A stretch of 64,000 nucleotides of DNA, taken from the NCBI RefSeq assembly GCF_004000235.1, contig NZ_RCIO01000002.1, forward strand, positions 513,501 to 577,500. Reading direction: 5' to 3'. The notes beneath the pieces were generated by a model, which was given only the letters and a program-made list of their open reading frames with translations, was not told where the DNA came from and ran no database searches. This DNA is from Mesorhizobium sp. Z1-4. Lineage in GTDB: Bacteria; Pseudomonadota; Alphaproteobacteria; Rhizobiales; Rhizobiaceae. The position numbers were made by a program, and so were the translations under genes. Of the stretch, positions 42,551 to 50,711 are shown one piece after another (the first letter of the stretch is position 1; the number at the start of each line of letters is the position of its first letter).

Positions 42551-43324
42551 TCAGGTCGCGGTTATGCCGCCATCGGCGGCGAGCGCCTGGCCGGTCATGA
42601 AGGAGTTGTTCGGGTCGGCGGCAAAGAGGATGACCTCGACGATCTCACCGACCTCGGCCAGCCGGCGCATCGGCACGCCGCGCGTCATGTCCGCTTCGGC
42701 CGCCGCCTGATCCTGCACACCGTGAAACGCGGCCAGCGCCATCTCGGTGCGGGCGAAGGAGGGGCAGACCGCATTCACGCGGATGCCTCTGCGTGCGTAT
42801 TCGGCCGCGGCGGAGCGCGTGAGGCCGACCACTGCGTGTTTTGCCGCCGAATAAACCGCCAGCTGTGGTGCGCCGGCAATCCCGGCCACAGATGCGATGT
42901 TGACGATGGCGCCGCGGCGCCCGCTAGCCCTGAACTGATGTTCCATGAGCGGCAGCTGGTGACGCATTGCGTAGACGACGCCCATCACATCAATGTCGAT
43001 GATGCGGCGCGCCTCCGCCATGTCGGTTTCGCCGAGGCGTACGAAGTCCTGGGCGATGCCGGCATTGTTCAACGCGATATCAATGCCGCCGAAGCGCTCG
43101 ACTGCCAGCCGGACAAGATCACGCGACGTGTTCTCGTCGGCTATGTCGCCGGCCAGGGTGGCGGTTTCCGCGTCGATGTCTTTGGCGAAATCTTCCAGTT
43201 TCCCGGCGTCGAAATCGGTCAGCACAAGATTGGCGCCACCCGCCGCGAATTGACGCGCGGACGCTGAACCGAAGCCGCCGGTCGCGCCTGAAACAAGCAC
43301 AGTCAGGCCTTCAAAACGCGCCAT
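42551..43324 (-). CDS. SDR-family dehydrogenase, last gene of the kinase operon
   Basis: This 257-residue enzyme is a classical short-chain dehydrogenase/reductase, oxidising or reducing a hydroxyl/keto pair with NAD(P). The cofactor motif is VSGATGGFGSA (residues 11-21), the NNAG-type segment is ALNNAGIAQD, and the catalytic YSAAK lies at the usual place. Its ATG follows the stop of the APH-like kinase gene without a gap, so it is translated from the same message. In the proposed pathway it could oxidise a hydroxyacyl-CoA; a role on a free alcohol cannot be excluded. Confidence 0.88.
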   Translation of the reverse strand: MARFEGLTVLVSGATGGFGSASARQFAAGGANLVLTDFDAGKLEDFAKDIDAETATLAGDIADENTSRDLVRLAVERFGGIDIALNNAGIAQDFVRLGETDMAEARRIIDIDVMGVVYAMRHQLPLMEHQFRASGRRGAIVNIASVAGIAGAPQLAVYSAAKHAVVGLTRSAAAEYARRGIRVNAVCPSFARTEMALAAFHGVQDQAAAEADMTRGVPMRRLAEVGEIVEVILFAADPNNSFMTGQALAADGGITAT

Positions 43325-44362
43325 CTATTTGCCTTCCTTGTCGATCATTTCGACGGCGAGACGGGCCAGAAGCTTCACCGCCTGGCCATAGGTTCGCGCC
43401 TTTTCGGGATTGGAAGCATTGCCGTCCAGCGCCCTTTTGTAGACGCCCTGGCAGATCGCGGCGAGGCGGAAGAAAGAAAAGGCAAGGCAGTACGTCCAGC
43501 CTTCGACCCCGTCGAGGCCGCGCCGCCGGCAATAGGCTTCGACATAGGCCTCTTCCGAAGGCAGTCCGATCGCAATGCGGTCGACACCGCCAAGTCCGCG
43601 AAATCCGGATTCGTTCGGCAGGCGCCATTGCATGCACTGGTAGGCAAGGTCCGCAAGCGGATGGCCGAGCGTGGAGAGCTCCCAGTCGAGTACCGCGGCG
43701 ACGCGCGGGGCATCGGGCATGAAGATCATGTTGTCGAGCCGGTAGTCGCCATGGACCAGCGAAACGGTGCCGTCGTCCGGCGTTTCGTTGGTTTCCAGCC
43801 ACGCGAGCAAGCGCTCCATGTCCGGTTCGCTGCCGGTTTGGGAGGCGCGATACTGCTTCGACCAGCGGTCGAACTGTCGGTCGAAATAGCTTCCTGGCTT
43901 GCCGAAATCCGCAAGGCCGGCTGAGACGAAATCGACTGAGTGCAGCGCTGCCAGGGTTTCGTTCATCGCGTCGTAGATGGCGCCACGTTCGTCGCCGGAT
44001 TCCAGTTCAGCGAGCGAGGGATCCCAGAAGATGCGGCCCTCGACATAGTCCATCACGTAGAACATGCGGCCGATCGGCGAGCCTTCGTCAGACAGGTGAA
44101 GCATGCGCGGAACCGGCACACCGCTTTCCGCAAGCGCCGACATCACCCTGAATTCGCGATCCACCTGATGGGCGGATTTCAGCAAGTCGCCAGGCGGTTT
44201 GGCCCGCAATACATAGCGGCCGCTTTTTGCCCGCAGCATATAGGTCGGGTTCGACTGGCCGGTGTTGAACTTGTCGATGCTCTCCAGCGCCGAAAATCCG
44301 GGAACGTTAGCCTCCAGGTAGGGCGCAAGCGCGGCAGTGTCGAGCTGATTGGGGTCGCTCAT
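43325..44362 (-). CDS. APH-like phosphotransferase (ACAD10/11 kinase-domain or LvaA type)
   Basis: This 345-residue protein has the aminoglycoside-phosphotransferase/choline-kinase fold. The catalytic loop is HGDYRLDN at 204-211 and the metal-binding LDWE at 225-228, both intact, with [11 protein letters not shown] supplying the ATP-binding lysine. Proteins of this group sit beside acyl-CoA dehydrogenases; in mammals the two are fused as ACAD10/11, and in Pseudomonas the relative LvaA phosphorylates a 4-hydroxyacyl-CoA. An antibiotic-resistance role is unlikely. It overlaps the MaoC gene by four bases. A role as hydroxyacyl-CoA kinase is inferred from family and context. Confidence 0.82.
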   Translation of the reverse strand: MSDPNQLDTAALAPYLEANVPGFSALESIDKFNTGQSNPTYMLRAKSGRYVLRAKPPGDLLKSAHQVDREFRVMSALAESGVPVPRMLHLSDEGSPIGRMFYVMDYVEGRIFWDPSLAELESGDERGAIYDAMNETLAALHSVDFVSAGLADFGKPGSYFDRQFDRWSKQYRASQTGSEPDMERLLAWLETNETPDDGTVSLVHGDYRLDNMIFMPDAPRVAAVLDWELSTLGHPLADLAYQCMQWRLPNESGFRGLGGVDRIAIGLPSEEAYVEAYCRRRGLDGVEGWTYCLAFSFFRLAAICQGVYKRALDGNASNPEKARTYGQAVKLLARLAVEMIDKEGK

Positions 44363-44853
44363 GGTTTTGCACGCCCCTTGTCAACGCGCGTCAGGGTGAG
44401 CCAGTGCAGCGTCAGTGCCGGGCGCTTCTGGCTCTCGATTTCCATTGTGACGTCGTAGCCGATCTCGACCCAGCCCGAAGGGCGGGCATGAACCCTGGCG
44501 ATGTCGAAATGGGCCCGAATGCGCGAACCGGTTTTGACCGGCGACTGGAAGCGCACGGATTCGAAACCCTGGTTGATGCTGAGTTCGGTGTCGATGAGCG
44601 GGGGCAACGCCTCATACGCCATGGTGGAAAGCAGGGAGAGCGTCAAAAAGCCGTGCGCGATCGTGCCGCCGAATTGCGTTTCGGAAGCCGCGCGCTCGGG
44701 GTCGACATGGATGAACTGATGGTCGTCGGTGGCATCCGCGAACTTGTCGATCATCTCCTGCGTTACCACGCGCCAATCCGACACGCCGATTTCGGAGCCG
44801 ACTGCGGCTTGCATATCTTCCAGTGAAATCGCTGCCCGGCGAAACATCTCCAT
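44359..44853 (-). CDS. MaoC-family (R)-enoyl-CoA hydratase
   Basis: This 164-residue hot-dog-fold protein should add water to, or remove it from, a short acyl-CoA. The hydratase signature is present: [18 protein letters not shown] with the aspartate/histidine pair (about 44-49), followed by [16 protein letters not shown]. The catalytic pattern favours an (R)-specific enoyl-CoA hydratase/nodulation-N type. It lies between the first SDR gene and the kinase gene of the leftward operon, coupled to the kinase by an ATGA overlap, which places it in the same pathway. Confidence 0.88.
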   Translation of the reverse strand: MEMFRRAAISLEDMQAAVGSEIGVSDWRVVTQEMIDKFADATDDHQFIHVDPERAASETQFGGTIAHGFLTLSLLSTMAYEALPPLIDTELSINQGFESVRFQSPVKTGSRIRAHFDIARVHARPSGWVEIGYDVTMEIESQKRPALTLHWLTLTRVDKGRAKP

Positions 44854-44868
44854 GTATCCGAAACCGCC

Positions 44869-45684
44869 CTATTCCTTGAACAGCCGCAGCCCGTGATGCA
44901 CCGACTCGCCACCGTCGATTGGCAATATTGCACCCGTCACATATGAGCCGGCGCGCGAACACAGATAAAGCGTGGAGCCTGCTATGTCATCCACGCGCCC
45001 TATGCGCCCGGACGGATTGCGGCTCGCCACATCGGCGGCCTGCTCGTCGGTCGCCGTGGCAAAGGCCGTCATCCTGCTCTGAAACGGACCGGGGGCAAAT
45101 GCGTTCACGGTGATGCGCCGTTCGCCGAATTCGCTCGCCAGCGTGCGTGTCAGGTGATGAACCGCAGCCTTGGAGGCGGTGTAGGAATAGGCGCCGTCGG
45201 CCATGGGCTGTGTGCCCATTACCGAGCCCAGATTGACGATACGCGCCGGGTCGTCGATAGACGCATCCTTCTCCAGCATCGGCAGCAGCTCGCGCGTGAG
45301 ATGGAACAGCCCTGTCACATTGACATTCAACACCTTTGCCCAGGCCGCGTAGGGAAACTCTTCCAGCTTTGCGCCCCATGACACACCTGCGTTGTTGACC
45401 AGGATGTGCAGTGTGTCGGTGCGGCTTTTGACCTCCTCCACGAGGGCGGCAATACCCTCTTCGGTGCTCACATCCGCGGCAAACCCTTCAGCTGAACCGG
45501 CCGCGCCCAGCGCGTTAAGTTCCGCCGCGACGGCCTCGCAGGCGTCGCCCTTGCGCGATGCGATCAGTACGCGCGCGCCGCCCTGCACAAGGCCGGTTGC
45601 AGCCATGCGGCCAATGCCGGTCGCGGCGCCGGTAACAAGCGCAACCTTGCCTTTGACGGAGAAGAGATCGTCGACGTAACCCAT
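44869..45684 (-). CDS. SDR-family dehydrogenase, first gene of the kinase operon
   Basis: This 271-residue short-chain dehydrogenase has the cofactor motif TGAATGIG (residues 19-26), the VNNAG segment and the active-site YTASKAA. The family pattern resembles RhlG/FabG-like 3-oxoacyl reductases; it ends GAILPIDGGESVHHG. A GGGAGGAA ribosome binding site precedes the ATG. It is the promoter-proximal gene of the leftward operon and shares its control region with the divergent TetR gene. Confidence 0.88.
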   Translation of the reverse strand: MGYVDDLFSVKGKVALVTGAATGIGRMAATGLVQGGARVLIASRKGDACEAVAAELNALGAAGSAEGFAADVSTEEGIAALVEEVKSRTDTLHILVNNAGVSWGAKLEEFPYAAWAKVLNVNVTGLFHLTRELLPMLEKDASIDDPARIVNLGSVMGTQPMADGAYSYTASKAAVHHLTRTLASEFGERRITVNAFAPGPFQSRMTAFATATDEQAADVASRNPSGRIGRVDDIAGSTLYLCSRAGSYVTGAILPIDGGESVHHGLRLFKE

Positions 45685-45737
45685 TCGTTCCTCCCGAGGT
45701 CCGCGGTTCTAGAGGCTCGGAGCCAGGCCGCGTTGAC

Positions 45738-45757
45738 AACATACTGGGTAGTATGTT
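45738..45757. promoter_or_regulatory. Perfect palindromic operator in the divergent TetR/SDR promoter region
   Basis: Inverted repeat AACATACT, GGGT, AGTATGTT with no mismatch, lying between the divergent SDR and TetR genes. It overlaps the last base of a TTGACA hexamer at 45733-45738 that could be the rightward -35. Position and symmetry make it the likely binding site of the adjacent TetR protein, controlling both operons. Confidence 0.72.
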
Positions 45758-45831
45758 CTTTGTATTTCGATCCGTAAAGTCGCACTCAACAACAAAAACG
45801 AGGCGGCTGCGGGCCGTGGAGGAGTTGCTGG

Positions 45832-46476
45832 ATGATGCTAGGCGCGCGCGATGTCGTGCCCGATAGTTCGACGGCCGATATACTTGTTGCGGCGGCGGAC
45901 TGCTTTATGGAGCGCGGCTACAGCGCGACCTCCGTCGATGACGTGGCCCGGCGCCTGGGCGCAACCAAAGGCCGAATTTACCATCATTTCCCTTCCAAGT
46001 CGGCGCTATTTGCCGGGGTTTTCCAGTTCGGCATGGATCGGATTTTCGATGCGGTCGAGCCCTACCGGAACCAGCCCGGGCCTGCCGTGGAGCGCTGGAA
46101 GCGCATCGCCTTTGTCCACACGAAACGGATGATGAAGTCGAAGACGCTGGCCCGCGTCGTGTGGGAAGGGGTGGAGATGCACCTGCGCGGTGCAACCACA
46201 CCCGAGCAGCGGCTCGTGCTCGACGGGCTGGTAAAATACCGCAACAGCTATTCCGATATTTTTCGCGAAACCATAGTGCAGGCGCGCGAAGAAGGTGACT
46301 TCAATTTCGAGGATCCCGCGATCACCGTCCAGTCGATGTTCATGGCATTGAACTCGCCAATCTTCTGGTATGTGCCGCGCCCCGGCGAAGACGATGAACA
46401 CATGTATGCCGTCGTCAGGCAGATTGTCACGTTTGCCTATCGCGGGCTTGGCGGCAAAGGGGAGCTTGACCTGTGA
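45832..46476 (+). CDS. TetR-family transcriptional regulator
   Basis: This 214-residue repressor has the N-terminal TetR helix-turn-helix (about 12-58): AADCFMERGYSATSVDDVARRLGATKG followed by RIYHHFPSKSALF. The C-terminal ligand domain is unassigned; in regulators placed like this the effector is often an acyl-CoA intermediate. GGAGGAG precedes the start. Its stop overlaps the start of the acyl-CoA dehydrogenase gene by four bases, so regulator and enzyme are cotranscribed. It most likely binds the palindrome at 45738-45757. Confidence 0.9.
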   Translation: MMLGARDVVPDSSTADILVAAADCFMERGYSATSVDDVARRLGATKGRIYHHFPSKSALFAGVFQFGMDRIFDAVEPYRNQPGPAVERWKRIAFVHTKRMMKSKTLARVVWEGVEMHLRGATTPEQRLVLDGLVKYRNSYSDIFRETIVQAREEGDFNFEDPAITVQSMFMALNSPIFWYVPRPGEDDEHMYAVVRQIVTFAYRGLGGKGELDL

Positions 46477-47711
46477 GTGCGATGGACCTTGGCATGACGG
46501 AGCGGCTCAAGCCGATCCACGAAAAAGTCGCCAACATGGTTCGCGACGAGATCCTTCCGGTCGACGAGGAGTTTCTTTCCGAAATCGGCAAGAATGGCGA
46601 CCGCTGGTCCTATACGGCGCGCCAGACCGAAATTCTCGAGGGGCTCAAGGCCAAGGCGCGCGAGCGCGGCCTGTGGAATTTCTGGCTGACCGATTCGCAG
46701 CGCGGTTACGGCCTCACTACGGTCGAATATGCATATCTCGCCGAGGAGATGGGCAAGGCGCATCTGGGCGCCGAAACCTTCAATTGCTCAGCGCCCGACA
46801 CCGGCAATATGGAAGTGCTGGAGCGCTACGGAACGCACCATCATAAGAAAAAATGGTTGGAGCCGCTGCTCGACGGCAAAATCCGCTCCGCCTACTTGAT
46901 GACGGAGCCGGATGTTGCGTCGTCGGATGCGACCAATATTTCGATGCGCTGTGAGCGCCACGGCGGGGAATACGTGCTCAACGGCGAGAAATGGTGGTCG
47001 TCGGGTGCCGGCGATCCGCGCTGCAAGATCTATATCGTCATGGTGCGCACGGCGTCAGACGGGCCGAAGCACGAGCAGCATTCCATGATTCTGGTGCCGG
47101 CCGACGCGCGCGGCATCACCAAGCTTCGGGCGATGACCGTTTATGGCGACGACGACGCGCCGCACGGCCATCTGCATCTGAAATTCGAGAATGTCAGTGT
47201 GCCGGCCGAAAATCTGCTTCTCGGCGAAGGACGTGGCTTCGAGATCGCGCAGGGACGGCTGGGTCCCGGCCGTATCCACCATTGCATGCGGGCGATCGGG
47301 CAGGCGGAGAAGGCGCTGGAGCTGATGTGCCAGCGTGCGATGCGGCGCGAGGCCTTCGGGCAGACATTGGCCAAGCTCGGCGCCAATTATGACATCATTG
47401 CCGAGTGCCGCATGGAAATCGAAATGGCGCGACTATTGTGCCTCAAGGCGGCGTGGATGATGGATCAGGGCGATGCGCGTGCCGCGGCACCCTGGATCAG
47501 CCAGATCAAGGTGGTTGCGCCTCGTGTGGCGCTGAAGGTCACCGACGAAGCCGTGCAGATGTTCGGGGGGCAGGGCATCAGCCAGGATACGCCGCTCGCG
47601 CGCTCCTGGACGCATCTGCGCACGCTGCGCCTGGCCGACGGACCGGATGCCGTTCACCGCCGCCAGGTGGCGCGCACCGAATTGAAGAAACACACCCAAG
47701 AGAAGGTCTGA
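46473..47711 (+). CDS. Acyl-CoA dehydrogenase, ACAD10/11-like
   Basis: This 412-residue flavoenzyme has the full acyl-CoA dehydrogenase fold: N-terminal helical domain, a beta domain with YLMTEPDVASSDATN, and a C-terminal helical domain with GGQGISQDTPLAR. Where MCAD-type enzymes carry the catalytic glutamate in an xYEGT motif, this protein reads LADGPD (387-392), with aspartate 389 in that place, the same wording as in ACAD10/11. It is therefore more likely to act on a phosphorylated 4-hydroxyacyl-CoA, or to do an unusual elimination, than to be a standard fatty acyl-CoA dehydrogenase. GTG start with GGGGAG upstream. Confidence 0.87.
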   Translation: MSAMDLGMTERLKPIHEKVANMVRDEILPVDEEFLSEIGKNGDRWSYTARQTEILEGLKAKARERGLWNFWLTDSQRGYGLTTVEYAYLAEEMGKAHLGAETFNCSAPDTGNMEVLERYGTHHHKKKWLEPLLDGKIRSAYLMTEPDVASSDATNISMRCERHGGEYVLNGEKWWSSGAGDPRCKIYIVMVRTASDGPKHEQHSMILVPADARGITKLRAMTVYGDDDAPHGHLHLKFENVSVPAENLLLGEGRGFEIAQGRLGPGRIHHCMRAIGQAEKALELMCQRAMRREAFGQTLAKLGANYDIIAECRMEIEMARLLCLKAAWMMDQGDARAAAPWISQIKVVAPRVALKVTDEAVQMFGGQGISQDTPLARSWTHLRTLRLADGPDAVHRRQVARTELKKHTQEKV

Positions 47712-47717
47712 GCCGCG

Positions 47718-48686
47718 TTGAAAGCGATTGTCGCCCGGGACTATGGGCCACTCGAAAACCTCGAATATGCCGACTGGCCGGAGCCGCAGGCCGGTGCCGG
47801 TGAGGTTGTGATCGAGGCTGAGGCGATCGGCGTCAACTACCCCGACGGTCTTCTGGTCCAGGGCCTCTACCAGATGAAGCCGGAAGTGCCTTTCGTGCCT
47901 GGCATGGAGATGGCCGGCAAAGTGGCGGCTGTGGGCGATGGCGTGAAGGCTTTCAAGGTCGGCGACCGGGTCGCCGCGATGGGCGCTCTCGGCGCCTATG
48001 CGGAAAAGATGTCCGCACCTGAAAATACGGTGATGAAGCTGCCGGACGGCATGCCGGCCGCCGACGCATGCGCCCTGATGTGCGGCTATGGCACTTCGCA
48101 TCACGCGCTCAAGCAGCGGGCTGCGCTGAAAGCCAGCGAAACGCTTTGCGTACTCGGCGCGTCGGGTCTCACCGGGCTTGCAGCGGTACAGATCGGCAAA
48201 GCGATGGGCGCGCGCGTCATCGCTGTCGCATCTTCGGAGGACAAACGCAGGCACGCGCTTGGGGCGGGCGCGGATGAGGCGATCGGTTACGACAATATGC
48301 GTGAGGATCTGAAATCGCTCACCGGTGGCAAGGGCGTCGATGTTGCGTTCGACCCGGTCGGCGGCGACAGTTTCGACACGCTGGCACGCTCGATGGGCTG
48401 GGGCGGACGGCTGCTGGTAGTCGGTTTCGCGTCGGGAACGATACCCAAGCTGCCGGTGAACCTGACGCTGGTGAAAGGTTTCTCGGTCGTTGGCGTCTTC
48501 TGGGGCGCGTTCACTGCCAGGGAGCCGGCAGTTTATGCCGACAACATGCGTGAGCTGCTCGGCTGGTATGTGTCGGGCAAAGTGAAGCCGCTAATCGAAA
48601 GCCGGCACAAGCTGGCGGACGCGGCCGGTGTGCTGAAAGGCGTGCTGGGCCGCGGCGCCATCGGCAAACTGATACTGGAACCGTGA
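47718..48686 (+). CDS. NADPH:quinone oxidoreductase family protein (MDR superfamily)
   Basis: This 322-residue medium-chain reductase has the N-terminal GroES-like domain (starting MKAIVARDYGPLENLEY, with GVNYPDGLLVQGLY) and a Rossmann domain with VLGASGLTGLAAVQIGKAMGARVIAVAS. Zinc ligands are absent, as in quinone oxidoreductases and enoyl reductases. The start is TTG, six bases after the ACAD stop; family N-termini support it. A role as enoyl-CoA or quinone reductase in the same pathway is possible. Confidence 0.86.
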   Translation: MKAIVARDYGPLENLEYADWPEPQAGAGEVVIEAEAIGVNYPDGLLVQGLYQMKPEVPFVPGMEMAGKVAAVGDGVKAFKVGDRVAAMGALGAYAEKMSAPENTVMKLPDGMPAADACALMCGYGTSHHALKQRAALKASETLCVLGASGLTGLAAVQIGKAMGARVIAVASSEDKRRHALGAGADEAIGYDNMREDLKSLTGGKGVDVAFDPVGGDSFDTLARSMGWGGRLLVVGFASGTIPKLPVNLTLVKGFSVVGVFWGAFTAREPAVYADNMRELLGWYVSGKVKPLIESRHKLADAAGVLKGVLGRGAIGKLILEP

Positions 48687-48696
48687 GAGGTCTTTG

Positions 48697-49737
48697 ATGG
48701 CGTTGCCAGCGACGATGCGAGCGCTACTTCTGAAGAATGACGGCTATTCGCGCACGTCCAGCGGCACTGTGCTTGAAGCAATGGAGCCTTATGTCGAGGC
48801 CGGCGAGATCGCCGTGCCTGAGCCGGGGCCCAAGCAGGTGCTCGTGAAGGTGAAACTTGCATCGATCAATCCCTCGGACGTGATGTTCGTCAAAGGGCTC
48901 TACGGCCAGCCGCGCAGGCAAGGCCAGCCGGCAGGCTTCGAGGGTGTTGGCGAAGTCGTGGCTGCCGGCAGCGACCCCGCTGCCAACGGGCTGGCCGGGC
49001 AGCGCGTCGCGTTTGCGACCGGGCTCAGCAACTGGGGCTCGTGGGCCGAATACGCGGTTGCCGATGCGGGCGCCTGCATCCCGCTCATGCCTGGGTTGCG
49101 CGACGAGGATGGCGCGGCGATGATCGTCAATCCGCTGACGGCGCTGGCGATGTTCGGGATTGTGAAGGACGCCGGCGAGAAGGCGTTTATCGTTACGGCT
49201 GGCGCCAGCCAGCTTTGCAAGCTGATTATCGCCGTTGCACGCGAGGAGGGCTACCGGCCTATCGCCATCGTCCGGCGCGACGATCAGATCGATATGCTGA
49301 AGCAGCTCGGCGCCGCGCATGTGCTCAATGCCACGGGCGGAGGGTTTGCCCGCGAGATGGCGGCGGTGTGCAAGGAGGAAAATCCGCGCATCCTGCTCGA
49401 CGCAGTGAGCGGGCCGGTCGCGTCGACCGTGTTCCATGTGATGGGCAAGGGCGCGCGCTGGGTTGTCTATGGCCGCCTCGATGCCAGCGAGACGGTGATC
49501 AAGGAGCCGGGACAGCTCATCTTCATGGATAAGAAGATCGAGGGCTTCTGGCTGACGCAGTGGATGCGCAGCGGGGGAGCGGAGCGGCGCATGGCTGCGG
49601 TAATCGAAGCACAGAAACGGTTTGCGGACGGCAGGTGGAAGACGGACGTGACGGCCGTCGTTCCGCTCGATGACGCAATGGAACGGGTAGCGGGAGAACT
49701 GGCAAAGCCGAACGGCAAGGTTTTCATCGCACCTTAG
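48697..49737 (+). CDS. Zinc-type alcohol dehydrogenase-like (MDR) oxidoreductase
   Basis: This 346-residue MDR protein has the GroES-like domain with VLVKVKLASINPSDVMFVKGLYG and the GFEGVGEVVAAG segment, then a Rossmann domain around AFIVTAGASQLCKLII. Zinc-ligand cysteines are not obvious, so despite the family label it may be zinc-free. The ATG at 48697 has GAGAGG upstream. It is the last enzyme gene before a GC-rich hairpin and the second LIV transporter, all in the same direction. Its reaction is unknown; a reductase step in the pathway is an inference. Confidence 0.83.
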   Translation: MALPATMRALLLKNDGYSRTSSGTVLEAMEPYVEAGEIAVPEPGPKQVLVKVKLASINPSDVMFVKGLYGQPRRQGQPAGFEGVGEVVAAGSDPAANGLAGQRVAFATGLSNWGSWAEYAVADAGACIPLMPGLRDEDGAAMIVNPLTALAMFGIVKDAGEKAFIVTAGASQLCKLIIAVAREEGYRPIAIVRRDDQIDMLKQLGAAHVLNATGGGFAREMAAVCKEENPRILLDAVSGPVASTVFHVMGKGARWVVYGRLDASETVIKEPGQLIFMDKKIEGFWLTQWMRSGGAERRMAAVIEAQKRFADGRWKTDVTAVVPLDDAMERVAGELAKPNGKVFIAP

Positions 49738-49746
49738 CGACGGGCG

Positions 49747-49774
49747 TACCGCTTGCGGGAGGACGCAAGCGGTA
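49747..49774 (+). promoter_or_regulatory. Perfect 11-bp hairpin with GGAGGA loop, between enzyme genes and LIV cluster 2
   Basis: TACCGCTTGCG pairs perfectly with CGCAAGCGGTA around the loop GGAGGA. It starts nine bases after the upstream stop codon and is followed by TAGAATTT rather than a T-run. It may be a weak terminator, a stabilising 3' end, or an operator for the transporter genes. Confidence 0.6.
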
Positions 49775-49829
49775 TAGAATTTCAATGCCAGCGCGACGCA
49801 GATCGCGCGGCGCACAGGGAGGAGAGACG

Positions 49830-50705
49830 TTGGACGTCTTGCAGCTTGTCGTCAGCGGCCTTGCGAATGGCTGTATCTACGGCCTGATCGCGCTCGGCTT
49901 CGTGCTCATCTACAAGGCCACCGAGCAGGTGAATTTCGCCCAGGGCGACTTCATGATGCTCGGTGCATTTGTCTGCCTCGGGCTGACCAATGCCGAATTT
50001 CTGGGTCTGCCGTTCTGGGTGTCGGTGCCAATCGCAATCCTGATCATGGGCGCGTTCGGGTACACGCTCGAAATACTGGTTCTGCGAAAGATGTTCGGTC
50101 AGCCGCAGGTTGCGGTGGTTATTCTGACCATCGCGCTCGGCTTCGTGCTGCGCTTCTTTGCCGGCCTGATCTGGGGACATGAGCCGGTGTCGCTGGAATC
50201 GCCGCTCGCCGGCAAGGAACTCCGTTTCGGTGGCCTTGTGCTCGGTATGGACGAGGTGACGGTCATTCTCGTCACTGTCGTGCTCACCTTGCTGCTCTAT
50301 TTCTACTTCAACCGCACGCGGCTCGGCGTTGCGATGCAGGCTTCGTCGCAGAACCAGCTGGCGGCCTATTACATGGGCATTCCCGTCAAACGGCTGAACT
50401 CGCTTATCTGGGCGCTGGCCGGAGCTGTCGCTGCTGTCGCCGGCATCCTGTTTGCCTCGAAAGGCTCGATCGAACCGTCGATCGGCCTGCTCGGCATCAA
50501 GGCGTTCGCCGCGGCGGTGATCGGCGGTTTCGGATCGCTGCCCGGTGCGTTGCTGGGCGGCCTGATCGTCGGCCTGATCGAGCCGTTTTCCGCGCGCTAT
50601 ATCGCCGCCGGCTACTCGCAGGTCATGCCCTACCTGCTGCTGTTCCTGATCCTCGTATTCAGACCGCACGGCATTCTTGCCCAGGTCCATTCGAAGAAGG
50701 TCTGA
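49830..50705 (+). CDS. LIV-type ABC transporter permease (LivH-like), cluster 2
   Basis: This 291-residue permease is of normal LivH length. It starts MDVLQLVVSGLANGCIYGLIALGF, includes the EQVNFAQGDFMMLGAF signature and ends with FRPHGILAQ. About eight membrane helices are predicted. TTG at 49830 was chosen because GGGAGGAGA lies just upstream; an earlier in-frame ATG at 49785 has none. With LivM (six bases downstream) it forms the channel of importer 2. Confidence 0.9.
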   Translation: MDVLQLVVSGLANGCIYGLIALGFVLIYKATEQVNFAQGDFMMLGAFVCLGLTNAEFLGLPFWVSVPIAILIMGAFGYTLEILVLRKMFGQPQVAVVILTIALGFVLRFFAGLIWGHEPVSLESPLAGKELRFGGLVLGMDEVTVILVTVVLTLLLYFYFNRTRLGVAMQASSQNQLAAYYMGIPVKRLNSLIWALAGAVAAVAGILFASKGSIEPSIGLLGIKAFAAAVIGGFGSLPGALLGGLIVGLIEPFSARYIAAGYSQVMPYLLLFLILVFRPHGILAQVHSKKV

Positions 50706-50711
50706 GGGGCG

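Noticed and set aside
43325-44362. Aminoglycoside-resistance kinase, as the APH fold might suggest
   Set aside because: Coupling to MaoC and SDR genes and to an ACAD10/11-like gene points to acyl-CoA metabolism; nothing suggests a resistance cassette or a mobile element.
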